Assembly (NCBI RefSeq): GCF_019800885.1
Contig: NZ_JAHVKE010000001.1
Span: 1,240,001-1,304,000 of the forward strand
Length of the DNA stretch: 64,000 nt
Source of the DNA: Maritalea mobilis
GTDB lineage: Bacteria; Pseudomonadota; Alphaproteobacteria; Rhodobacterales; Rhodobacteraceae
Reading direction: 5' to 3'
The notes under the pieces are model-generated. The model saw only the letters and a program-made list of their open reading frames with translations, did no database searches and was not told where the DNA came from. The number at the start of each line of letters is the position of its first letter. Position 1 is the first letter of the stretch. Both the position numbers and the translations under genes were made by a program. Below, one piece after another: positions 25,749 through 34,119 of this stretch.

Positions 25749-26422
25749 GAATGCATCTCCAGGAAACGGGTCATCATCGGGTCGATCGTGTCGGGCGCAT
25801 CGAAGGGCAGCATGTGGCCGGCGTCGATCTCGACCAACTCGGCCTTGGACAGGGCGGCATAGGCGCGCCGCTCCATCTGGCCGGTCAGCATGCTGTCACG
25901 CCCCAGCAGGCACAGGACCGGCATCGTCAGCCGCGACAGCAGCGGACGGCCATCAAAGCGCGCCGTGGCCACCATCGCATCCTGGAACCCGCCGCGGTCC
26001 ATCGCCGTGATCCGGTCGCGGATGGCCGGGCGGGCGGCCTCGTTGGCGGTGCGCCGCGCCATCATGCGGGCGAACCCGGCCGGGCCGGGAAACCGCGAGA
26101 AGACCGGCGCCGTCCAGACGCCCAGCCGCTTCGGCATCCAGTCGGGCAACGACAGGGGCACGTCGACCAGGACCAGCGCGCGGCAGCGCGCAGGCAGCTT
26201 GGCCGCCAGCGCCATGGCCACCATCCCGCCCAGCGAATGGCCGACGATGGCAAAGCGCGACGGAAGGCTGGGTGCCAGCGCCTCGGCATAGGCCGCGACC
26301 GTGCCCCCCGCGCGTGGCGCAGCGCCGTGGCCGGGCAACTCGGGCCACAGGCCGCCCTCGGCCTCCGGTCCCCAGTGCAGCCCGTTCAGGCCCGTCCCGT
26401 GCAGCCAGACGCAATCGCTCAT
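25718..26422 (-). CDS. Alpha/beta hydrolase inside the C-P lyase operon
   Basis: Alpha/beta-hydrolase of 234 residues with an oxyanion motif LHGTG near the N-terminus, nucleophile elbow GHSLGG, an acidic residue in LLGRDS and the catalytic His in DAGHMLP. Substrate unknown. It starts by an ATGA overlap with phnJ and overlaps phnK by 31 bp, so it is wired into the operon exactly between the C-P lyase and PhnK. It is not part of the Escherichia coli operon. It may process an ester or lactone side group of the natural phosphonate substrates. Confidence 0.88.
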   Translation of the reverse strand: MSDCVWLHGTGLNGLHWGPEAEGGLWPELPGHGAAPRAGGTVAAYAEALAPSLPSRFAIVGHSLGGMVAMALAAKLPARCRALVLVDVPLSLPDWMPKRLGVWTAPVFSRFPGPAGFARMMARRTANEAARPAIRDRITAMDRGGFQDAMVATARFDGRPLLSRLTMPVLCLLGRDSMLTGQMERRAYAALSKAELVEIDAGHMLPFDAPDTIDPMMTRFLEMHSCPRFYPFTA

Positions 26423-27279
26423 GCAGGCACCTCCGCCCCGGCGACCCCGACATGCCCCGCCGCGCGCCGCGAGGCGCAGAAATCGGTATCGGAGCAGACG
26501 AACATGCGGCTGCCCTTGTCGTCGGTGATGACCTCGTCGAGGTAGCTGTCCTCGGCCCCGCAGAGCGCGCAAGGGTGCGGCGCCTTGGAGGGATCAAACG
26601 GGTAATCCTCGAAATCGAGGCTGACGACTTTGGTGTAAGGCGGCACCGCGTAGATCCGCTGTTCGCGCCCGGCCCCGAACAGCTGAAGCGCCGCGCTTTC
26701 AAGCTTGGGGTTGTCGAACTTGGGGATGGGCGACGGGTCCATCACGTAGCGCCCCTCGACCTTCACCGGGTAGGCATAGGCGGTCGCAATCTCGCCGTGC
26801 CGGGAGATATCCTCGTAGAGCTTCACATGCATCAGGCCGTAATCCTCCAATGCATGCATGCGCCGCGTCTCAACCTCGGAGGGTTCGAGGAAGCGCAAGG
26901 GCTCGGGGATCGGAACCTGGTAGACGAGGATCTGATCCTCGGTCAGGGGATCTTCGGGGATGCGGTGACGGGTCTGGATGATCGTCGCCTCGCACGTCCG
27001 CTCGGTCACCGCGACACCCGCGGTCTTTTCGAAGAACTTGCGGATCGACACGGCGTTCGTCGTATCGTCGGCCCCCTGGTCGATCACCTTGAACGTATCG
27101 TCCGGGGTCAGGCAGGCCGCAGACACCTGAACACCGCCGGTGCCCCAACCATAGGGCATCGGCATTTCGCGCGAAGCAAAGGGCACCTGGTACCCCGGCA
27201 CGGCAACCCCCTTCAGGATCGCACGGCGGATCATGCGCTTGGTTTGTTCGTCAAGATAGGCGAAGTTGTAATCAGACAT
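26419..27279 (-). CDS. phnJ: PhnJ, radical SAM carbon-phosphorus lyase
   Basis: Catalytic C-P lyase of 286 residues, breaking the C-P bond with a 4Fe-4S cluster and S-adenosylmethionine. Cluster and catalytic cysteines fall at 237, 240, 262 and 268 (C-x2-C-x21-C-x5-C), the same spacing as in Escherichia coli. The glycyl-radical-region segment VPGYQVPFASREMPMPYG is highly conserved. The start at 27279 (MSDYNF) matches the family. Unusually, a 528-bp gap separates it from phnI. Confidence 0.97.
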   Translation of the reverse strand: MSDYNFAYLDEQTKRMIRRAILKGVAVPGYQVPFASREMPMPYGWGTGGVQVSAACLTPDDTFKVIDQGADDTTNAVSIRKFFEKTAGVAVTERTCEATIIQTRHRIPEDPLTEDQILVYQVPIPEPLRFLEPSEVETRRMHALEDYGLMHVKLYEDISRHGEIATAYAYPVKVEGRYVMDPSPIPKFDNPKLESAALQLFGAGREQRIYAVPPYTKVVSLDFEDYPFDPSKAPHPCALCGAEDSYLDEVITDDKGSRMFVCSDTDFCASRRAAGHVGVAGAEVPA

Positions 27280-27302
27280 GGGACCCTCGGAGGGGATTTG
27301 CG

Positions 27303-27485
27303 ATGGAATGGCTGTTTTGGGGCTTTGCCGGTCTTGTCGCCGTGGTGGCGGCAATCATCGGTGTTGCGCTGTATGTCGTGCTGATCCGCGACCGCGACGC
27401 CCCGAACCAGGGGCCGCGCAAACAGCCCCGCCCCGGTCGGATGCCACGATCCGACCCGCGCCGCGGCGTGCCGAAATCGCGCTGA
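27303..27485 (+). CDS. Small single-span membrane protein, opposite to the phn operon
   Basis: Sixty-residue predicted protein with one hydrophobic helix (FAGLVAVVAAIIGVALYVV) and a basic Pro/Arg-rich tail. A good ribosome site (GGAGGGG) precedes the ATG. It lies on the plus strand, 23 bp from the divergent phnJ start, inside the phnI-phnJ gap, so any promoter would lie in phnJ. The family is not recognised. The hydrophobic-then-basic layout and the ribosome site favour a real gene. Confidence 0.5.
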   Translation: MEWLFWGFAGLVAVVAAIIGVALYVVLIRDRDAPNQGPRKQPRPGRMPRSDPRRGVPKSR

Positions 27486-27616
27486 GAGACGGCCGTCGTC
27501 ACACGACGCGCATGCGGTCGGGATCGGCGGCGGCGATCATGAGCCCGACCATCGCAAGCCCTGTTTTGGCCTTCTTCGCCTGACAGGCTGGCCCCGTAAC
27601 GGACTAGAGAAACGCA

Positions 27617-27805
27617 ATGGCCGACATATGGATCATGCTCGCCATCGGTGCGCTGTTCGCCTTGGTCCTCGGGCGCTCGGCGATCATCGCGTTCTGGCCC
27701 GAAAGCGAGGCCGCCCGGTTCTACGAATTCCATCTCGGCGCCATGGACCGCGTCGTCGACAGCAATGACGATGACGGCGGCGGCGATGGTGGTGGGGGCG
27801 ACTAG
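27617..27805 (+). CDS. Small membrane protein with acidic Gly/Asp tail
   Basis: Sixty-two-residue predicted protein: a short N-terminal helix (IWIMLAIGALFALVLG), a conserved-looking middle (ARFYEFHLGAMDRVV) and a tail of Asp and Gly. The ribosome site is weak. It is on the plus strand and ends 2 bp before the phnI stop, tail to tail. Family not recognised; with the 60-residue neighbour it fills the phnI-phnJ gap. Confidence 0.45.
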   Translation: MADIWIMLAIGALFALVLGRSAIIAFWPESEAARFYEFHLGAMDRVVDSNDDDGGGDGGGGD

Positions 27806-27807
27806 GC

Positions 27808-28899
27808 TCATTCCGCGGCGTCTTTCAGACCTGTCTGCATCGCCTCGGCGCGCAGGCGTCGGATCAGCTCCAGCTCGGACTGGAAATCGACGTAGTGCGG
27901 CAGCTTGATGTGCTCGAGGAAACCGGTCGCCTGGACATTGTCCGAATGGTAAAGGACGAATTCCTCGTCCTGCGCGGGCGCGCCGACATTGTCTTCGCCT
28001 AGTTCCTCCCACCGCAGCGCCCGGTCGACCAGCGCCATCGAGATCGCCTTGCGCTCGGTCTGGCCGAAGACAAGGCCATAGCCACGCGTGAACTGCGGCG
28101 GCTCGGTTTTCGAGCCGGTGAACTGGTTCACCGTTTCGCATTCGGTCAGAACGACCTCGCCGATCTCGATGGAAAAGCCCAACTCGGGGATCTCCATCTC
28201 GACCGGCACAGTGCCGATGCGAAGCTCCCCGACGAAGGGGTGATTGCGCCCATAACCGCGTTGCGTGGAATAGGCCATCGACAGAACGAACCCCTCGTCC
28301 CCGCGCGTCAGCGCTTGCAGGCGCAGCGGACGGTCGGCGGGAAAGTCGAGCGGTTCCCGCGTCAGGTCGCGGGGCGTCTCGGGGCCGTCGGGTTCAGACT
28401 GGATCAGGTCTTCGCGGGCCAGGAACTCCGTTACATGGGGCAGCGGGGCCTGGGCCGCTTCACCCTCGGCCACGTCGGGCGCGTCCAGCCCCTCGGCGGC
28501 CAGGGCGAAATCCAGAAGCCGGTGCGTGTAGTCGAAGGTCGGGCCCAGCACCTGCCCGCCGGGCAGATCCTTGAAGGTCGCGCTGATGCGCCGGTCGCAG
28601 TCCATCGCGCCGGTCTCGACAGGTCGTGTCGCACCGAAACGCGGCAGCGTCGTGCGATAGGCCCGGATCAGGAACACGGCCTCGATCAGGTCCCCCCGCG
28701 CCTGCTTGATCGCCAGCGCGGCGAGGTCGGGATCATAGAGCGACCCCTCGGCCATCACGCGGTTCACGGCGAGGCTGAGTTGTTCGCGGATTTGCGCAAG
28801 GCTCAACTCGGCCACGTCCTTGTCGCCACGCCGCTCCTCGGCCAGCCACGCGTGGGCGTTGTCGATGGCGCGCTCTCCGCCTTTCACGGCCACATACAT
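27808..28899 (-). CDS. phnI: PhnI, C-P lyase core complex nucleosidase-type subunit
   Basis: Core-complex subunit of 363 residues which, with PhnG, H and L, swaps the nucleobase of a purine nucleoside triphosphate for the phosphonate. The N-terminus (MYVAVKGGERAIDNAH) and the segments QRGYGRNHPFVGELR and HSDNVQATGFLEHIKLPHY are characteristic. It follows phnH by 3 bp. Confidence 0.96.
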   Translation of the reverse strand: MYVAVKGGERAIDNAHAWLAEERRGDKDVAELSLAQIREQLSLAVNRVMAEGSLYDPDLAALAIKQARGDLIEAVFLIRAYRTTLPRFGATRPVETGAMDCDRRISATFKDLPGGQVLGPTFDYTHRLLDFALAAEGLDAPDVAEGEAAQAPLPHVTEFLAREDLIQSEPDGPETPRDLTREPLDFPADRPLRLQALTRGDEGFVLSMAYSTQRGYGRNHPFVGELRIGTVPVEMEIPELGFSIEIGEVVLTECETVNQFTGSKTEPPQFTRGYGLVFGQTERKAISMALVDRALRWEELGEDNVGAPAQDEEFVLYHSDNVQATGFLEHIKLPHYVDFQSELELIRRLRAEAMQTGLKDAAE

Positions 28900-28902
28900 G
28901 GG

Positions 28903-29472
28903 TCAGACCTCCTCGACGCGGGTGGAGCGCGGCAGGCCCGCCACGCGGTCGCCGCAGGTGAAATAGGTGTCGAAGCCGAGCGGGAACTGGCGACGGTTGG
29001 CCCGGAAGGCCGCAACCTCCGGCAGGGAAAGGCGAGCGCTGTCCTTTATGCCGGGGCCGGTCAAGACCGCGCCGGAATTGTCGAGCGTATCGATCTCGAC
29101 GATCAGCGTCGCCGCGCGATCCGGGTATTCGGACGTGCCGACCGGGAACCGGGTGACGGGCTGCAACGCCGCCCAAGTGCCGAGCGCGAACATCGCGTGT
29201 TCAGGCCCGACAAAGGGCGCGCCGGTGTGAAAGGTGATCCACCCGCGCAAGGCATCGCTGTCATGGGACGGGGCAAGGTAAAGGCCGGTCGTCGCGTCGC
29301 AAAGGGTCAGGAGCAGCGCACCTGCCGCCCCCGACGCCGGCGCAGGCGGGCGCGCCCCGGCCAGCGTCTCGATCCGTCCGGGCCGGGACAGGGCCGTCAG
29401 CGCCGCCCGAAAAGCATGGGCCGCATCGCGGGGTGGATCGGCGAAGCCGCCGTCGAGATACTGGGCCTGCAT
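28903..29472 (-). CDS. phnH: PhnH, C-P lyase core complex subunit
   Basis: Core-complex subunit of 189 residues; the start FADPPRDAAHAFR and the C-terminal GFDTYFTCGDRVAGLPRSTR match the family. It shares one base (TGATG type overlap at 29472) with phnG, so the two are coupled. Confidence 0.94.
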   Translation of the reverse strand: MQAQYLDGGFADPPRDAAHAFRAALTALSRPGRIETLAGARPPAPASGAAGALLLTLCDATTGLYLAPSHDSDALRGWITFHTGAPFVGPEHAMFALGTWAALQPVTRFPVGTSEYPDRAATLIVEIDTLDNSGAVLTGPGIKDSARLSLPEVAAFRANRRQFPLGFDTYFTCGDRVAGLPRSTRVEEV

Positions 29473-29948
29473 CAGTTTTCCCCCCGCACCATCGTGAAGA
29501 ACTCGACCTTCGTGGCGGCCGCTTTTGCCGCGCGCGTGGTCTTTCTCGCCTCGGCCTCCGCGCGCAGCGGCGCCAGGATGGCGGCGTCCAAGGCGTCCGC
29601 CTCGCCCTCTTCGGCCAGCGCGTCGATCAAGGCGGCCAGCAAGGCCGCGTCACGATCCCGCCCCTGCACATGACCATGCCCAACGGCGCCGCTATCCAAC
29701 CGCACGGAACAGCGCGTCACCGTCATCTCACCAAGATTGAACGGGGCCCCGGTGGCCCCTGCCCGGCCGCGCACCATGACGGCCCCGACCTCGGGCGCGC
29801 GCAGGACCTCGTGTGCAGGAAGATCAGAGCTGTAGTTGGCCCAGAGCGCCCGCAGACGGGCACTCGGTGCCTTGGCCAAGGTGGACAGCCGGGCCTTGCG
29901 CGCTGCGATGGCTGGGTCGTCCGGCGCTTTGGATGCAGAGATCGACAT
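29472..29948 (-). CDS. phnG: PhnG, C-P lyase core complex subunit
   Basis: Core-complex subunit of 158 residues, first gene of the C-P lyase operon. Family segments include RAPEVGAVMVRGRAGATG, PFNLGEMTVTR and the His-containing GHGHVQGRD. The start at 29948 is chosen from length; the ribosome site is weak, and the 97-bp gap to phnF holds the shared regulatory region. Confidence 0.92.
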   Translation of the reverse strand: MSISASKAPDDPAIAARKARLSTLAKAPSARLRALWANYSSDLPAHEVLRAPEVGAVMVRGRAGATGAPFNLGEMTVTRCSVRLDSGAVGHGHVQGRDRDAALLAALIDALAEEGEADALDAAILAPLRAEAEARKTTRAAKAAATKVEFFTMVRGEN

Positions 29949-29964
29949 CTTTTCAGGTTGTCCA

Positions 29965-29990
29965 TATTTATATACAACTATACAAATTGA
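29965..29990. promoter_or_regulatory. AT-rich direct repeat, candidate PhnF operator
   Basis: TATACAA is repeated at 29971-29977 and 29979-29985 in an AT-rich block unlike its GC-rich surroundings. It lies between the phnG start and the divergent phnF start. Its complement contains GTATAG, the core of the mycobacterial PhnF operator. A PhnF-binding site and/or promoter -10 region is likely. Confidence 0.4.
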
Positions 29991-30026
29991 TACGGCGCAG
30001 CCTGAGTCGGCACAAGCCCCATTGAC

Positions 30027-30044
30027 GTGAAGATTTGGTGACAG
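30027..30044 (-). promoter_or_regulatory. Candidate Pho box upstream of phnG
   Basis: Read leftwards: CTGTCAC-CAAA-TCTTCAC. The first 11 bases are identical to those of the box before phnM1. It lies about 79 bp upstream of phnG, and directly against the phnF start codon, so bound PhoB would also affect phnF. Confidence 0.5.
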
Positions 30045-30045
30045 C

Positions 30046-30759
30046 ATGGGACGTTCCCCCCTTTGGACCGCGATCCGCGACCGGCTTTCCGAGGAAATCG
30101 CCGATGGCCATTACGGACCCGGCGACAAGCTCCCGACGGAACTGCAACTAGCCGAGCGCTTCGGCGTGAACCGCCATACGGTCCGCCGCGCGCTGGCCGA
30201 TCTGGCCGAGGCCGGAACCGTTCACGCCCGGCGTGGTGCGGGGGTTTTCGTGCGCCACCGGCCAACGCTCTACCCCATCGGGCGGCGCGTGCGCTTTCAC
30301 CAGAACCTCATGGCCGCGGGCCGCATTCCTGAAAAACGCATCCTGCATCTCGAAACCCGCGCCGCAGGGCCCGAAGAAGCGGAGGCATTGGGGCTCACCG
30401 AAGGAGACGAGGTCCATATCTACGAGGGACTCAGCCTCGCCGATGGCGCCCCGATCGCGCTGTTCCGCTCGGTCTTTCCGGCGGCCCTCTTCCCCGACAT
30501 GCTGCGCGCGTTGCAAGAGACCCAATCCGTCACCGCCGCCTTCAAGGCCCACGGCCTTGCCGACTACACCCGCGCCCGTACCGAGATCACCGCCAAGACG
30601 GCGCAGCCAACCCTCGCCGCTCACTTGCAGCTGCCCGCCGGGGCCGCGATCCTGCGCACGATCAGCGTGAACGTGGATGGCGACGGTCGCCCCGTCGAAT
30701 ATGGCCGCACGTGGTTTGCCGGCGACCGCGTCGCCCTGACCATGGGCGAGGATGGTTGA
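30046..30759 (+). CDS. phnF: PhnF, GntR/HutC-family regulator
   Basis: Transcriptional regulator of 237 residues: an N-terminal winged helix-turn-helix (GDKLPTELQLAERFGVNRHT) and a C-terminal UTRA ligand-binding domain (about residues 85-230). It diverges from phnG and probably represses the phn operon until a phosphate or phosphonate-related signal binds. The start at 30046 directly abuts the candidate Pho box. Confidence 0.9.
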   Translation: MGRSPLWTAIRDRLSEEIADGHYGPGDKLPTELQLAERFGVNRHTVRRALADLAEAGTVHARRGAGVFVRHRPTLYPIGRRVRFHQNLMAAGRIPEKRILHLETRAAGPEEAEALGLTEGDEVHIYEGLSLADGAPIALFRSVFPAALFPDMLRALQETQSVTAAFKAHGLADYTRARTEITAKTAQPTLAAHLQLPAGAAILRTISVNVDGDGRPVEYGRTWFAGDRVALTMGEDG

Positions 30760-30814
30760 TGCCCCGCCCGGCGTGGCGCACACTCCAACTCAAACACCAT
30801 GAGGGAGGACACGT

Positions 30815-31204
30815 ATGGGCACGTTCGACGAAGATCTGTTCGAGAAAGGGATGGCGCGGCGCAAGGCCACTTTGGGCGAGGAATACGTCGCCAAGAGCTT
30901 CGAATCCGCCGACGACCTGACCCAAGGATTTCAAGAAGCGATGACTGCCTGGGCCTGGGGCTTCGGCTGGGGCGATGACGCCATCGACGCCAAGACGCGC
31001 AGCCTGATGAACCTGTCGATGCTGGGCGCGCTCGGCAAGATGCACGAATGGGAAATCCACTGCCGCGGGGCCATTCGCAACGGTGTCACGCGCGACCAGA
31101 TCCGCGCCGCCGTGCATGTCGTGGCGATCTATTGCGGCGTGCCCCAGGCGCATGAGTGTTTCCGTGTCGCCCGCAAGGTCCTGGACGAGGAAGGGATGCT
31201 CTGA
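30815..31204 (+). CDS. Carboxymuconolactone decarboxylase-like protein
   Basis: CMD/AhpD-fold protein of 129 residues, resembling 4-carboxymuconolactone decarboxylase (PcaC) by the segment EWEIHCRGAIRNGVTRDQIR. The cysteines are not arranged as the CxxC of AhpD, so a peroxidase role is unlikely. Strong ribosome site (GGGAGGAC). It follows phnF by 55 bp and is one base from trmO. No other protocatechuate gene is nearby, so a decarboxylase role is uncertain. Confidence 0.8.
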   Translation: MGTFDEDLFEKGMARRKATLGEEYVAKSFESADDLTQGFQEAMTAWAWGFGWGDDAIDAKTRSLMNLSMLGALGKMHEWEIHCRGAIRNGVTRDQIRAAVHVVAIYCGVPQAHECFRVARKVLDEEGML

Positions 31205-31205
31205 C

Positions 31206-31679
31206 GTGGCGGACACCATCACGATGCGCCCCATCGGACGTGTCATCTCGGACCGGACGGAACCCATTGACGACGACTGGGACAGCATCGCCGCGCGGAT
31301 CGAGTTGGACCCGGCGCAGTTCACGGCCGAGGCCTTGATGGGCCTCGAAAGCTTTTCCCATACCGAGATTGTCTTTCTGTTCGACCGGGTACCGGACGCG
31401 AAGATCGAAACCGGGGCGCGGCATCCGCGTGGCAACCCCGACTGGCCGCGCATCGGCATCTTCGCACAGCGCGGCAAGAACCGCCCGAACCGCATCGGCG
31501 TAACGGCTTGTCGCGTGCTGAAGGTCGACGGCCTGACCCTTCATGTTGCGGGCCTCGATGCGATCAACGGCACGCCGGTGCTGGACATAAAGCCTGTCAT
31601 GTCGGGCTTCGCCCCGCGCGGCCCCGTGACGGAACCGGATTGGGCAAGCGCGTTGATGCAGGGCTATTGGAGTCGCTGA
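31206..31679 (+). CDS. trmO: TrmO-like tRNA (N6-threonylcarbamoyladenosine37-N6)-methyltransferase
   Basis: TsaA/TrmO-family protein of 157 residues, which methylates t6A37 of threonine tRNA using S-adenosylmethionine. Family motifs: RPIGRVISDR, GLESFSHTEIVFLF, IGIFAQRGKNRPNRIG and GLDAINGTPVLDIKP. A GTG at 31206 is chosen as start; ATG 31224 is possible. It is one base after the preceding stop. Confidence 0.87.
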   Translation: MADTITMRPIGRVISDRTEPIDDDWDSIAARIELDPAQFTAEALMGLESFSHTEIVFLFDRVPDAKIETGARHPRGNPDWPRIGIFAQRGKNRPNRIGVTACRVLKVDGLTLHVAGLDAINGTPVLDIKPVMSGFAPRGPVTEPDWASALMQGYWSR

Positions 31680-31683
31680 GCCG

Positions 31684-32565
31684 TCAGCCCTGCAAGGTAC
31701 GCAGCAGCGCTTCCGCCTGTGGTGACAGGGCCGAGGGGCTTTGCACCGCGATCATCAGGTCGCGCGTCGCCCAAGGCTCGTCGATCGGGATCATCACGAT
31801 GCTTCCGTCGCCGAGATAGGCCTCCACCGCGCCGAAGGGCAGGATCGCGATCCCCAGCCGCGCCTGCACCATGCGGCGCACGCCATCGAAGCTTTTGACC
31901 TCGACCGTGGTGCGGATCGTGATGCCCAGATCCGCCGCGCGCTTGTCCACATGGGCCTGAAGCGAACTCTGGCGCTGCAAGGCCACCACGCTCTGCCCGT
32001 CGAAATCGCGCAGCCGCAAGGATTTCCGCTGGCTCAACGGATGATCCGACGGCGCACAGACCACAAGCGTGTCCCGCCGATAGGGCAACACCTGCAACCC
32101 GCGCGCATCGGTGAAAGCCGAAAAGACACCCAGATCCACCGCACCGGATTGCACCGCCTGGATGATCTCGACGCTTTCCATTTCCGCCATCTGGATGCTG
32201 ATGCCGGGGTTCGCGATCAGGAACTCGGCCAGGTCCTCGGGCAGGAATTGCGTGATGGCCGAGGTGTTCGCGGCCATCCGGATCGTGCCCTTGTGACCTG
32301 CGGCGTAATCATCCAGCTCGGCCTGCATGCGCGCGACCTGACCGGCCAGCGTCTCGGCATGGCGCAGCATCAGCCGACCGGCCTCGGTCAGGACAACGCC
32401 ACGCCGGTGGCGCTGGATCAGGCCGGCGCCAGCCTGCTTTTCCAGTTCCGAGATGCGGCGGCTGGCGGCCGAGGGCGCAATCCGGTGCCGCGCGGCAGCG
32501 GCTGCGATACTTCCCAACTCGGCCAGGCTCCGGAACAGGGCCAAGGAGGTCAGATCATAGGCCAT
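31684..32565 (-). CDS. LysR-family regulator next to tctCBA
   Basis: LysR-type regulator of 293 residues: N-terminal winged helix (LAELGSIAAAAARHRIAPSA) and a substrate-binding-like effector domain from about residue 90. It lies 18 bp after tctA on the same strand, so it is probably co-transcribed with the transporter it controls. A nested inverted repeat of LysR type lies upstream of tctC. Confidence 0.88.
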   Translation of the reverse strand: MAYDLTSLALFRSLAELGSIAAAAARHRIAPSAASRRISELEKQAGAGLIQRHRRGVVLTEAGRLMLRHAETLAGQVARMQAELDDYAAGHKGTIRMAANTSAITQFLPEDLAEFLIANPGISIQMAEMESVEIIQAVQSGAVDLGVFSAFTDARGLQVLPYRRDTLVVCAPSDHPLSQRKSLRLRDFDGQSVVALQRQSSLQAHVDKRAADLGITIRTTVEVKSFDGVRRMVQARLGIAILPFGAVEAYLGDGSIVMIPIDEPWATRDLMIAVQSPSALSPQAEALLRTLQG

Positions 32566-32583
32566 GCGGCTACTGCCCTCGTG

Positions 32584-34098
32584 TCACCCTTCCATGGTCC
32601 GCGACTGCATGCGCTTGTGGTCACGCATGGTCAGCCAGATCGACAGGCCAAGGAACAGCACCGTCAGGACATAAAGCGTCACCGAGATCGGGCTTGCGAT
32701 CAGAACGCCCCAATCGCCATCCGAGATCGACATCGCGCGGCGCAAATTACGCTCCATGTCACCCCCGAGCAGCAGCCCCAGAACAAGTGGCACAAGGCTG
32801 ACATCGAGCTTGCGCAGCAGGTAGCCGAGAACGCCGAAGATGATCATCAATTCGAGGTCGAAGGTCGAATTCGAGATCGAGAACACGCCCACGAAGCTGA
32901 CCGCCGCCACGATCGGCATCAGCGCCCAGGTCGGCACCATCATCAACCGGCTGAAGATGCCGATCATCGGCAGGTTCAGGATCAGCAGCGCCACGTTGCC
33001 GAGATAGAGCGAGGCGACGAGGCCCCAGACGAGATCGGGCTGACGCTCGAACAGAAGCGGCCCCGGCTGCACGTTGAGCGAGATGAGCATCGCCAGCATC
33101 ACGGCCGTCGTCCCGGACCCCGGCACGCCCAGCGACAGCATCGGGATCAGCGCGCCGCCGGAGGCCGCGTTGTTCCCCGCCTCGGGCGCCGCGACACCGC
33201 GCGGATCGCCCTTGCCGAATGTGTCGTCCTTGTCGCTGGCCTGCTTCTCCATCGAATAGGACATGACCGAGCCCAGCGACGCCCCCGCACCGGGCAGAAC
33301 ACCGGCGACGAAGCCGACGACCGATCCGCGCAGAATGGCCCATTTCGTCGTCCAGATCGTCCTGAAATCGGGGATCCAGCTGTCGATTCCGATCGGCTTG
33401 GCCCGGTCCTTTGCCGCCTTTTCCAACAGCATCAGGATCTCGGAGATCGCGAAGAGACCCACCAAGGCCACGATCGCGTCGATCCCGTCGTACAGGTGGT
33501 AATTGTCGAACGTGTAGCGCGGGATGCCAGAGATCGGATCAAGCCCCATGGTCGCGATCATCAGGCCGAGCAGGGCCGAGATCAGCGTCTTGCGCGGGTC
33601 CACCCCGGCGATGCCGCCGATGGTGATGAAGGCCAGGATATACAGCGCGAAGTAATCCGCCGGGCCGAAATAGATCGCCATGCGCGCCAGCATCGGGGCA
33701 AACAGCGTCAGGCCGATCACCGCGACGGTCGCGCCGAAGAACGAGGCCACGCCCGAGATCGCAAGCGCATCGGCCGCGCGCCCCTGTTGCGCCATCGGGT
33801 AGCCGTCGAGCGTCGTCATCACCGCGGGCTCATCGCCGGGGATATTCAGCAGGATCGAACTGATCCGCCCGCCATACATGCAGCCGAAATAGACCGACGA
33901 CAGAAGAATGAGAGACGAGGTCGCGTCAAAGCCGAAGGCAAAGGTCAGAGGGATCAGGATCGCGACACCGTTCACCGGGCCAAGACCGGGCAAGGCGCCG
34001 ATCAGCGTGCCTGCGAAACATCCCAGCAGAAGCAGCGCGATGTTGAGCGGCGTCAGGGCAACAGCGAAGCCGTGGGCCAGAAGGGAAAAGGTTTCCAT
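32584..34098 (-). CDS. tctA: TctA, large membrane subunit of tripartite tricarboxylate transporter
   Basis: Membrane protein of 504 residues with about twelve helices. The family signatures LGPVNGVAILIPLTF and ISSILLNIPGDEPAVMTTLD are present. With TctB and the binding protein TctC it imports carboxylic acids by secondary transport. It is 21 bp after tctB. Confidence 0.95.
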   Translation of the reverse strand: METFSLLAHGFAVALTPLNIALLLLGCFAGTLIGALPGLGPVNGVAILIPLTFAFGFDATSSLILLSSVYFGCMYGGRISSILLNIPGDEPAVMTTLDGYPMAQQGRAADALAISGVASFFGATVAVIGLTLFAPMLARMAIYFGPADYFALYILAFITIGGIAGVDPRKTLISALLGLMIATMGLDPISGIPRYTFDNYHLYDGIDAIVALVGLFAISEILMLLEKAAKDRAKPIGIDSWIPDFRTIWTTKWAILRGSVVGFVAGVLPGAGASLGSVMSYSMEKQASDKDDTFGKGDPRGVAAPEAGNNAASGGALIPMLSLGVPGSGTTAVMLAMLISLNVQPGPLLFERQPDLVWGLVASLYLGNVALLILNLPMIGIFSRLMMVPTWALMPIVAAVSFVGVFSISNSTFDLELMIIFGVLGYLLRKLDVSLVPLVLGLLLGGDMERNLRRAMSISDGDWGVLIASPISVTLYVLTVLFLGLSIWLTMRDHKRMQSRTMEG

Positions 34099-34119
34099 GA
34101 TCGCGCCTCGTCGGAAATG

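Noticed and set aside
27303-27805. Reading the phnI-phnJ gap as a decayed phn gene
   Set aside because: Neither strand shows remnants of a phn protein; the plus strand offers two intact small frames instead.
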